Of a DNA stretch of 13,063 bases, positions 7,289 to 13,063 are shown one piece after another. The position numbers were made by a program, and so were the translations under genes. The stretch's first letter is position 1. Every line of letters begins with the position of its first letter. Source of the stretch: Spirochaetaceae bacterium. Its GTDB lineage: Bacteria > Spirochaetota > Spirochaetia > Treponematales > Breznakiellaceae. The notes beneath the pieces were generated by a model. The model had not been told where the DNA came from. It saw nothing but the letters and a program-made list of their open reading frames with translations, and did not search any database. Location of the stretch: the NCBI GenBank assembly GCA_031255655.1, contig JAIRSB010000167.1:1-13063 (forward strand), written 5' to 3'.

Positions 7289-8176
7289 TTAAGACTTCTT
7301 ATTTTCAAACGCTTCCGGGTTTCTGAATAATAATTTCACGGATATTCCTCTTTCATTCATATTGTCATATATTTTCGTAAACACTATTACAGCCTGCTTA
7401 GATGCGTAGGTTAATCCGTCCAAGTAAAGACATATTTCCTTAATACCCTTGTTAGTCAATAAGATTTCCTCTATTTTATTACGCAGAGCGTTGGCGTCCG
7501 GGACGTCTATAAGCCCGGCCAGCGAAAAGAACACCTTATCTTTCTGTATTTCCACGCTCACCGGCGAATAATTGAATAACTTATCAAGTTTTTCGCCGGT
7601 TATTAGCTGTTTTATATGGGCGCTTACGTTTTGCAGAATCAGAGAACCGCCATTTTCCGATATATAATTATGAGCGCTGCTTAATGCCTCAAAACCTTTG
7701 TTACATATAAAATTTAAATTGGAACAGTCCAGATATACGGAAGTGTACTCATCCGCGATTCTTTTCAACTCATCTTCGAATTGTTTTGCCGTTTCATGCG
7801 TCAATTTTCCTTCCACGGCCAGCGTTACTTTTGCTCTGATCTCATCTTTTTTTAAGATGACCATTTTTTCATCACGCAGCATAAGATCCATCAAACCGGA
7901 CATTTCGAATATGGGGCGTATCTGTGGATTTATATTTTGTATAGAGAAATTTCCGCCTATACTTTTCATTGTCTTTAAGCCTTGCAACAGAACGCGCAAT
8001 CCGAGACTGGCGATATAGATTGTTCTTGACAGGTCTATCACAAGAAAGTTAACGGTTTTGTCCACACGCGCTATATGCTCTATTTTTTTTTCCAATTCCG
8101 GCGCTGACAGCGCATCTAGACGCTGATCCGTAAACAAAACGACCTTTGCCCCTATATTTTTTTCAATGATAGCCAC
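7289..8176 (-). CDS. Triple STAS-domain protein (anti-sigma factor antagonist type)
   Basis: A 295-residue cytoplasmic protein made of three consecutive STAS domains (about 2-108, 109-205 and 206-295), each with the alternating strand/helix pattern. Domain one has IDLSRTIYIASLGLRVLL, the antagonist signature with the phosphorylatable serine at about residue 57. Domain two has LDCSNLNFICNKGFEAL, where that serine is replaced by asparagine (about 159). Domain three has YLDGLTYASKQAVIVF, which keeps a serine (about 259). Usual antagonists such as RsbV or SpoIIAA are single domains of about 110 residues. The GTG at 8176 is preferred because AGGAG lies 10 bases upstream (8187-8191); an in-frame ATG at 8248 would add 24 residues unlike STAS and overlap the previous gene by 20 bases. 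The adjacent sensor phosphatase/kinase is its predicted modifier. The final target is unknown. Confidence 0.82.
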   Translation of the reverse strand: MAIIEKNIGAKVVLFTDQRLDALSAPELEKKIEHIARVDKTVNFLVIDLSRTIYIASLGLRVLLQGLKTMKSIGGNFSIQNINPQIRPIFEMSGLMDLMLRDEKMVILKKDEIRAKVTLAVEGKLTHETAKQFEDELKRIADEYTSVYLDCSNLNFICNKGFEALSSAHNYISENGGSLILQNVSAHIKQLITGEKLDKLFNYSPVSVEIQKDKVFFSLAGLIDVPDANALRNKIEEILLTNKGIKEICLYLDGLTYASKQAVIVFTKIYDNMNERGISVKLLFRNPEAFENKKS

Positions 8177-8228
8177 AACTCCCCAGCTCCTATTAAAAAG
8201 CAGTCGCCGTCCGCTTACACGTAATCCG

Positions 8229-9737
8229 TTAAAACAGCCACGGCACATCCTGCGGCGCGTGTATTTTCACGATTCTAATACCATCGTCCTCATACCGCTT
8301 TATATCTTCGTATATCTCTTCACTGTACACATAGTTTGATATTACAACTATATCAGGTTTTATTTCCAAAAGTTTATCAGGACTTTCCACCCTTATGCCG
8401 TCATAGACGCTTCCCCATAACTTTTCGTTTTTATCAAAAATAAAAAGCTCCGGCTCCAATGACGGAAACAGTCTTTGAAAATACGAAAACACCTTTTTTG
8501 TGTACAAACTCGCAGACCAAAAGGCCACTTTTTTATAGGCTACAGCAAAAATGCTTTTTAGTCTATCCGCTATGTGCTTTTCACTGTAGCCGGATTCGTC
8601 AAAACGCCGGTATATTTCATCTAATCTTTTTATGATAGGCAGACGCTGAGTACATTTATTTTCGCACTCGCCGCACTTTAAACAAGGGTTTTCCGTATCC
8701 GGCGGCATAAAATTTGAAATCATATTAAGCCGGTAGCAGATGCGTATGTTTTCGAGCAGACGCGGGTCTTTACGCCTGTAATCGGATATACCGCTCGTGA
8801 ATTTAATCGCGTTAAACGCCTGCATAAGCACGGCTATGTCTATTCCGGCAGGACAGCCGACGCAGTATCCGCAGCCGGTACAAAAACCGGTAACACCGGA
8901 GAAAGAACTATTCACCGCGTTGACCCGCTTTTCGTCCGCCGCAGGATTTTCGTCTTTGTCAAAAGCGCGTATATTCTCGTTTAATTCGTCAAGCGTTGTC
9001 ATTCCGGACAGAACCGTCGTAATTTGAGAGTGCGCGTAAGACCACGACAGAGCGGCGGCAGCAACACTCTCGTCCCCGTCCTGTTTGACGAAAGAAAAAA
9101 CATCGGGATTCTGAGGGATAAGCCCGCCGCCCAGCGAATTCATTGTTACAACGCCAATACCCAGTTCGGCGGCTGTACGAAGCACCGGCTCAAAAATATG
9201 CGGCGTTAACACGGAATACGAGATTGTTACGCCTTCAATTTTTCCGGTACGCATGATTTTTATGATATTTTCGGGGGAGGCGTGGGCGGACATGCAGATA
9301 TGCTCGATGAGACCCTCCTCTTTCGCGCGGAGCGCCCCTTCATATGCGGCGCCCGGCAGCGTCATTTTCACGAAATCATCGTAACTCAACACCGTCCAAA
9401 GTATGAAAAACTGAGCCTTGGGCAATCCCATACTTTTAAGAGACGCACGTATCCTATCATAGCAAGCGTCCGCGCTGATATCGGTTAATCCGTTCGACTT
9501 TACCGTAACATACACTTCTTTGCCCGAACGCCTGACGGCCTCTCCAGCGATTTTTTCAGCCTGCCCGCCAAGATAGCCAAAACTTGTATCAATATAATTC
9601 ACGCCCCGTTTAACGGCTTCAAGCGTAAGTTTCACGGCGTTTTCAAAACCGTCCGCTTCTTCAAGATTGAAACGCATTGTTCCAACACCCAGCGCTGACA
9701 GCATTTTTCCTGTTTTTCCAAACGGTCTGTATCTCAT
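8229..9737 (-). CDS. Aldo/keto reductase with two Fe-S cluster motifs and a C-terminal Rossmann-like domain
   Basis: A 502-residue protein. Residues 1-262 are an aldo/keto reductase TIM barrel: RPFGKTGKMLSALGVGTMRF, then the catalytic Asp50, Tyr55 and Lys80 (NYIDTSFGY, VTVKSNG). The position that is His in ordinary reductases appears to be Trp114 (FFILWTVLS), so classic carbonyl reduction is uncertain. Residues 286-295 carry CxxCxxCxxC followed by Pro, and 352-362 carry CxxCxxCxxxC, the ferredoxin-like part seen in the electron-transferring branch of this family. Residues about 400-495 form a Rossmann-like unit (AFWSASLYTKKVFSYF, ELFIFDKNEKLWGSVYDGI, DIVVISNYVYSEEIYEDI), an addition unusual for reductases. 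GGGGAG precedes the ATG by 8 bases. It starts 20 bases after the radical SAM gene, so they are likely co-transcribed. Substrate unknown. Confidence 0.83.
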   Translation of the reverse strand: MRYRPFGKTGKMLSALGVGTMRFNLEEADGFENAVKLTLEAVKRGVNYIDTSFGYLGGQAEKIAGEAVRRSGKEVYVTVKSNGLTDISADACYDRIRASLKSMGLPKAQFFILWTVLSYDDFVKMTLPGAAYEGALRAKEEGLIEHICMSAHASPENIIKIMRTGKIEGVTISYSVLTPHIFEPVLRTAAELGIGVVTMNSLGGGLIPQNPDVFSFVKQDGDESVAAAALSWSYAHSQITTVLSGMTTLDELNENIRAFDKDENPAADEKRVNAVNSSFSGVTGFCTGCGYCVGCPAGIDIAVLMQAFNAIKFTSGISDYRRKDPRLLENIRICYRLNMISNFMPPDTENPCLKCGECENKCTQRLPIIKRLDEIYRRFDESGYSEKHIADRLKSIFAVAYKKVAFWSASLYTKKVFSYFQRLFPSLEPELFIFDKNEKLWGSVYDGIRVESPDKLLEIKPDIVVISNYVYSEEIYEDIKRYEDDGIRIVKIHAPQDVPWLF

Positions 9738-9757
9738 TTATATTTCTCCCCATTCGC

Positions 9758-10861
9758 TTAAATATAAGCTGGTAATCCGCATTTTTCCATCAGTAAGTCT
9801 TTAACAAAATTATCATATTTTCTAAGCCCGTAATACCTGTGAATGGAATGTGAAATACACTTCTTGCAAAATTCCGATGAATTTTTCAGCTTAATAAGTT
9901 CATCAGTACCTATATCAAAAAAGTTAGCGGCAATTCTATCCTGATTGAAATTGCAGCATGTCAGCACGGACAAATCCCAATTTATATTTGGGAATCCGTT
10001 CGTTGCTGTACACGGTTTTTCATTTTCACCTTTAGCCGCCTCCAACACTTCTTCCATGCTTACAAGCATTAAATCTTTTGCTTTCTGAGCTGATTCCGGC
10101 AGCGGAATGTTTTCAGCGAAATTCATCGCGTACTGCGGAAAACACATCGAAAGGACAGCCGCCGTTCTAAACCCTAGCTGACGCGCCATATTCACGATAT
10201 CTTTGTATTCAAGAATATTTGCTTTATTTACATGAAAATAAAGCTCTACACCGGTGTCTAAATCATATTTTTTCATCAGACGTGACACTTCGAAGCAATT
10301 TTTATAAAAAAGATCCCATTTAGCGCCGGCGTGCGTAACTTCGTAATTCTTACTCCCGAAACCGGAACAAGACAGCCGCAGGTATGTCGGATTCGCCTTC
10401 ATTATCTCTTCAAGTTTTTCAGTTTTAATATTTAAATTAGTAGAAATATCGCTTCCAACTCCTAACCGTGAATTTATTTTTAGTATTTCCGGCAGCTTAG
10501 GATGCAATAACGGATCTCCCCAAATAAACAGAGAAACAAGATGAAGCATTGGTAATTCTTGTAAAAGCTTGCTAAGGACTTTTTCATAATCTTCAACGCT
10601 CATGAACCCTCCGTTTTCAAACGGATGCCGCGTATCAGAACGCGGACAAGCAATACAACGCAAATTACAAACGCCTGAAATCTCTATCGCTGGTATAACA
10701 GGCGATAATTCCGTTCGCCGTATAAAGTTTTTACCTTCCGTAAAGCCTTCATTAGTCAACCGGCGCGTTACTTCGCTTATCCCTTTAGACAATGTCAGTA
10801 TAATAAATGAAGATTCGGGTAGTTCTTCGTCTCCATTTAGGAATAAGTCGGGAGTAAGCAC
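9758..10861 (-). CDS. Radical SAM protein with C-terminal cysteine cluster, N-terminal domain truncated
   Basis: A 367-codon frame counted from GTG 10861. CNLRCIAC at 65-72 is the CxxxCxxC motif that binds the 4Fe-4S cluster for S-adenosylmethionine cleavage; LFIWGDPLLHP at 111-121 is the following glycine-rich strand. A SPASM-like C-terminal set of cysteines (284, 302, 303, 332, 335) suggests an auxiliary cluster. Residues 1-55 look like the second half of a Rossmann-like domain (VLTPDLF at the beginning, ESSFIILTLSKGISEVTRRL, then GFTEGKNFI). The first half is encoded upstream at 11081-10884, separated by stop codons and a 13-G tract. In this frame a TAA lies 7-9 bases before the GTG. The G-tract lies 9 bases before the GTG and could itself pair as a weak ribosome site, which is speculative. 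Substrate unknown. Confidence 0.78.
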   Translation of the reverse strand: MLTPDLFLNGDEELPESSFIILTLSKGISEVTRRLTNEGFTEGKNFIRRTELSPVIPAIEISGVCNLRCIACPRSDTRHPFENGGFMSVEDYEKVLSKLLQELPMLHLVSLFIWGDPLLHPKLPEILKINSRLGVGSDISTNLNIKTEKLEEIMKANPTYLRLSCSGFGSKNYEVTHAGAKWDLFYKNCFEVSRLMKKYDLDTGVELYFHVNKANILEYKDIVNMARQLGFRTAAVLSMCFPQYAMNFAENIPLPESAQKAKDLMLVSMEEVLEAAKGENEKPCTATNGFPNINWDLSVLTCCNFNQDRIAANFFDIGTDELIKLKNSSEFCKKCISHSIHRYYGLRKYDNFVKDLLMEKCGLPAYI

Positions 10862-10870
10862 CGGTATTTA

Positions 10871-10883
10871 CCCCCCCCCCCCC
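10871..10883. repeat. Homopolymer of 13 C (13 G on the coding strand)
   Basis: An uninterrupted run of 13 C on the + strand, G on the strand of the radical SAM gene. It lies inside the region that should encode the N-terminal Rossmann-like domain. Long G/C runs are typical slippage sites for phase variation, including in treponemes and Campylobacter, and are also prone to sequencing error. With 13 G the upstream and downstream frames do not match; 12 or 15 would align them, but a TAA then follows at once. Confidence 0.9.
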
Positions 10884-11081
10884 GATATTCCATAGAAGGG
10901 GCGAGCGGTCTTAAAAAGCCTACACGTTATAACCGTTTCGTTTTAATACCTGTAGTATTCCTTTTCCGTCCCTGCCAGCACCCCAAATGTAAATTTTTCT
11001 GCCCGAAAACATTTTGGATAAATCGTCTTTTGTGTAAAAATGTTCTGGCAGTTGACATTGCGTATTGACATTGTTTACCAT
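10884..11081 (-). pseudogene. Separated N-terminal Rossmann-like fragment of the radical SAM gene
   Basis: A strong ribosome site, GGAGGG at 11086-11091, precedes an ATG at 11081. The frame runs 53 codons (MVNNVNTQCQLPEHF at the beginning) and contains KIYIWGAGRDGKGILQVL at about 29-46, a nucleotide-binding GxGxxGK-type loop. It ends in TAG at 10922-10920. Read on in the same frame it gives AF, a TAA at 10913-10911, then DRSPLLWNI up to the 13-G tract. In related domains this stretch reads like VxAFLDRSP, so TAG and TAA replace ordinary residues by single changes (TAT or TAC; TTA). The fragment fits the truncated start of the downstream gene. The 53-residue peptide may still be translated. 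Frames are seen; the ancestral reading is inference. Confidence 0.75.
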
Positions 11082-11157
11082 TTAACCCTCCAATAAATTT
11101 CCAAATAAATTTGTTCAATAGTCAATTGAAGCACCGAACAAATCAATCTGATTTTCC

Positions 11158-11188
11158 ATAATATGGCACACAACACTGTTTTTGTCAA
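11158..11188 (-). promoter_or_regulatory. Candidate promoter of the minus-strand gene block
   Basis: A perfect TTGACA lies at 11188-11183 on the minus strand. With a 17-base spacer the -10 is CATATT at 11165-11160 (4 of 6); with 19 bases it is TATTAT at 11163-11158. Either gives a leader of about 70 bases before the strong ribosome site at 11086-11091. It is the only good promoter match I saw ahead of the long minus-strand block. Confidence 0.5.
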
Positions 11189-11224
11189 GTTTGCCAGACA
11201 ATCGTCAGCAATTCTTATTAGGTA

Positions 11225-11804
11225 TTGAGAGAAGGAATCATAAAGCAGCTGATTGGCAGTTTGCGGAAGGCAGGGGATAGTATCCCCGATGTACGATGTG
11301 TTGGGGACACCCTGCTGTATAGGATTACGGACGCGCTGATGTGCGACTTTGCCGTATTTTTCTTTTTGTATCCGTCGCTGCTCCATTTTCAGCGGGCGAT
11401 GAAAGCCTGACGGCGGCGCGACAAAATGGAAACCCTGTTCAAAGTATCCGAAATACCCTGTAACAACAAGATACAGCAGCGGAAGCGATGGTAATGCCCG
11501 GGAGCACACAGGTAATTCCTGCGGTTCCGGAGCTGATACGGAACGAGGACGGGGAAGAGAAGCAGGATTACGAGCGGGACGCGGGGAAGAGATGGCTTTT
11601 GAAGCACGGGAAGGAGTACGGATGGCTTTCCTCCGCGCTTTTAGGGAATGATTTGTATGCGAATCAGCCGTTTTGCGAAGCAATTATTGTAAGGAAAAGT
11701 TGCATTTCATCTTCGCCTACAAGCCCGGTTCGCATACGTGGCTGTGTGTGGCGATTGAAAACTCGTATGTTTTAAGGAGAAAAGTACGGAAAATATCTCT
11801 TTAA
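11225..11804 (+). pseudogene. Decayed transposase (ISNCY-like family)
   Basis: Conserved pieces of a transposase are spread over two frames. The N-terminal part reads SIPDVRCVGDTLLYRITDAL then FAVFFFLYPSLLHFQRAMKA, ends in TGA at 11408-11410, and the same frame goes on with RDKMETLFKVSEIPCNNKIQ to a TAA at 11488-11490 region. A second frame from 11488 reads VIPAVPELIRNEDGEEKQDY then ERDAGKRWLLKHGKEYGWLS; a one-base deletion near 11695 shifts it into KLHFIFAYKPGSHTWLCVAI, ending in TAA at 11802-11804. These match the order of the family whose members read IPDHR, FAVF-PSLL-FQR, SDN-IR, PxEPI-DGxEKxDCE and HFI-KPGSH. About 100 residues between the first two parts, including catalytic residues, and the C-terminus are missing. 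No terminal inverted repeats or target duplication could be recognised. Non-functional remnant. Confidence 0.7.
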
Positions 11805-11865
11805 TATCACAAAAATGAAGTATGGTTAGGGCAAGGCCGCCGCCCCGTCGCTCTTTAAGACCTGC

Positions 11866-11888
11866 CGGACACCAAAAAAGAGTGTCCG
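11866..11888. other. Short hairpin in the intergenic region before the chemoreceptor
   Basis: CGGACAC at 11866-11872 pairs perfectly with GTGTCCG at 11882-11888 around an A-rich nine-base loop. No T-run follows on the + strand. The 197 bases from 11805 to 12001 otherwise hold only the candidate promoter at 11893. It could be a remnant of the transposon end or a weak stop signal; the sequence does not decide. Confidence 0.35.
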
Positions 11889-11892
11889 CGCA

Positions 11893-11921
11893 TTGACATG
11901 AATAAAAAATCATGGTAACTT
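11893..11921 (+). promoter_or_regulatory. Candidate promoter of the chemoreceptor gene
   Basis: A perfect TTGACA at 11893-11898 is followed after 17 bases by TAACTT at 11916-11921, only 3 of 6 to TATAAT. It lies about 80 bases ahead of the chemoreceptor start, in the right orientation. The weak -10 keeps confidence low. Confidence 0.35.
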
Positions 11922-12001
11922 TTACCAGCTTGGGAAGGGCTTGATCTTTTAGTCAGATTTACCTTTGCCATGCATAACTTATCTTTAAGGAAACATCAAT
12001 T

Positions 12002-13063
12002 ATGAAAAAGCGGGAAAACACAGGCGTAAGCATTATGGTAAAACTTTCCGGTTTATCATCGGCTTTTGTGCTGCTGGCTGTTCTGACGCTGGCTTTTGTC
12101 AGCATTTCCAGCATGAGATCTTTGAGCCGGGAAGCGGCGCTGCTCATGGCGGAAAACAAAGTCCGGGGAGACATCATTTCTTTTCAACGCATTCTTGATC
12201 ATGAATACGGTGTTTTATCACTTGTTGACGGAAAACTGGTTGGGAGAGGGGGGCAGGTTCTAAATGAACAGTATGATGTGATAGACCAGATTTCATCCGG
12301 GCTTGGCATTGCGGCGACCGTTTTTGTGCGGGACGGCAATGATTATAAGCGGATTACCACGAGTGTCCGCGACGCTTCCGGTCAGAGGGCGGTTAATACT
12401 ATGCTCGGAACTTCCAGTGCCGCGTACGGCACGGTAAGCAGCGGACGGCTTTTTATCGGCGAAGCGAATATTTTGGGAAAGAGTCATCTTGCCGGGTATC
12501 AGCCTATTTTTGATGGGAACTCGAAAGATATAATAGGGCTTTTGTTTGTCGGAATTGAGATAACTTCTATTGAAGAAACTATCACGGAAAAAATATACGG
12601 CAAAATACGCCTCATGCTGATTATTGCGCTGGTTATATTGTCTCTTACTGTGCTGCTAAATACTTTGGTATTCAGACAAGTCATTGTCCGCCCAATTCGT
12701 GACGCGGTAAAGATGTTAAAAGATATTTCTGAGGGGGAGGGGGATCTTACCAAAAAGCTTGCGGTAAGCAGCAGGGACGAAATCGGGGATATGGCGAAAT
12801 ACTTCAACCTTACTTTTGACAAGATAAAAGGTCTGGTGCTTGTTATCAAACGGCAGAGCGCTGCGCTTATAGGCATTGGCAATGATTTGGCCAGCAATAT
12901 GACCGAAAGCGCCGCCGCCATTAACCAAATCACCGCTAATATCCAGACCATCAAAGGTCAGGTGATGAATCAATCCGCGGGGATCGCCAAGACTAATTCA
13001 ACTATGGAGCAGATTACAGTCCATATTGAACGGCTCAATGAAGAAATCGAAAAGCAGTCCTCA
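12002..13063 (+). CDS. Methyl-accepting chemotaxis protein, 3' end cut by the window
   Basis: The first 354 codons of an inner-membrane chemoreceptor, running off the window with no stop. Membrane segment one is at about 18-36. The extracytoplasmic sensor (about 40-197) fits the single-Cache, Cache_3/Cache_2 type: ATVFVRDGNDYKRITTSVRD, GQRAVNTMLG, GRLFIGEANILGKSHLAGYQ and DIIGLLFVGIEI follow the family order. Membrane segment two is at about 202-225. HAMP follows (about 226-278: RPIRDAVKMLKDISEGEGDL, SRDEIGDMAKYFN). From about 280 the helical signalling region begins (MTESAAAINQITANIQTI). It would bind small organic ligands outside the cell and control CheA. AAGGA at 11987-11991 lies 10 bases before the ATG. 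The conserved hairpin tip of the signalling domain would lie beyond the window. Confidence 0.9.
   Translation, partial: MKKRENTGVSIMVKLSGLSSAFVLLAVLTLAFVSISSMRSLSREAALLMAENKVRGDIISFQRILDHEYGVLSLVDGKLVGRGGQVLNEQYDVIDQISSGLGIAATVFVRDGNDYKRITTSVRDASGQRAVNTMLGTSSAAYGTVSSGRLFIGEANILGKSHLAGYQPIFDGNSKDIIGLLFVGIEITSIEETITEKIYGKIRLMLIIALVILSLTVLLNTLVFRQVIVRPIRDAVKMLKDISEGEGDLTKKLAVSSRDEIGDMAKYFNLTFDKIKGLVLVIKRQSAALIGIGNDLASNMTESAAAINQITANIQTIKGQVMNQSAGIAKTNSTMEQITVHIERLNEEIEKQSS

Noticed and set aside
8177..8248. ATG at 8248 as start of the triple-STAS gene.
   Set aside because: The added 24 residues do not fit a STAS domain and overlap the previous gene, while AGGAG supports the GTG at 8176.
11088..11110. 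Near-repeat AAATTTATTTGG / AAATTTATTGG before the ribosome site at 11086.
   Set aside because: It is two short AT-rich copies only, compatible with chance, with no evident regulatory class.
4486..11410. Genome-wide reassignment of TAG or TAA to a sense codon.
   Set aside because: TAA ends most intact genes here and TAG ends the LivH-type gene, so neither is likely to be a sense codon in general.
11075..11683. 202-residue minus-strand frame.
   Set aside because: It is antisense to the transposase remnant, with low-complexity basic and Pro/Ser-rich content and no recognisable motif.

Overview
The window looks like chromosomal DNA of a moderate-GC bacterium, most plausibly a Treponema-like spirochaete. 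The evidence is an FMN riboswitch driving a BMP-family (RfuA-like) lipoprotein with a relaxed lipobox, a Cache/HAMP chemoreceptor and a large sensor phosphatase. No rRNA, tRNA or marker gene is present, so this assignment is inference of moderate confidence.

Layout. On the + strand, 77-1409 holds a sigma70-type promoter, an FMN riboswitch with a readable sequestor/antisequestor switch, and one lipoprotein gene, probably for riboflavin uptake. Convergent to it is a long block of minus-strand genes running from about 11.1 kb down to 1.46 kb. In transcription order these are: a broken N-terminal Rossmann-like fragment with a 13-G tract, a radical SAM protein, an aldo/keto reductase with two Fe-S motifs and a C-terminal Rossmann-like domain, a triple-STAS protein, a dCache-HAMP-PP2C-HATPase sensor, a DUF1538 membrane protein interrupted by an in-frame amber codon, a tandem-domain PII-like regulator, and a LivH-type permease. 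Between 11.2 and 11.8 kb lies a decayed transposase on the + strand. From 12002 to the window end is the first 354 residues of a methyl-accepting chemotaxis protein on the + strand.

How the genes may work together. The STAS protein and the phosphatase/kinase sensor form a self-contained partner-switching module. DUF1538 and the PII-like protein are directly abutted (TAA then ATG), which suggests a PII-controlled membrane transporter; the LivH permease follows with no partner subunits in the window. The radical SAM protein and the aldo/keto reductase share the same accessory Rossmann-like domain, so they probably act in one uncharacterised pathway.

The most notable signals are: the riboswitch-controlled single binding protein; the stop codons and homopolymer that split the radical SAM gene from its N-terminal domain; the amber codon in DUF1538; and the transposase remnant close to the damaged gene. 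Together they point to local gene decay, phase variation or sequence error, which need to be told apart. No CRISPR array, rRNA, tRNA or intact mobile element was seen.
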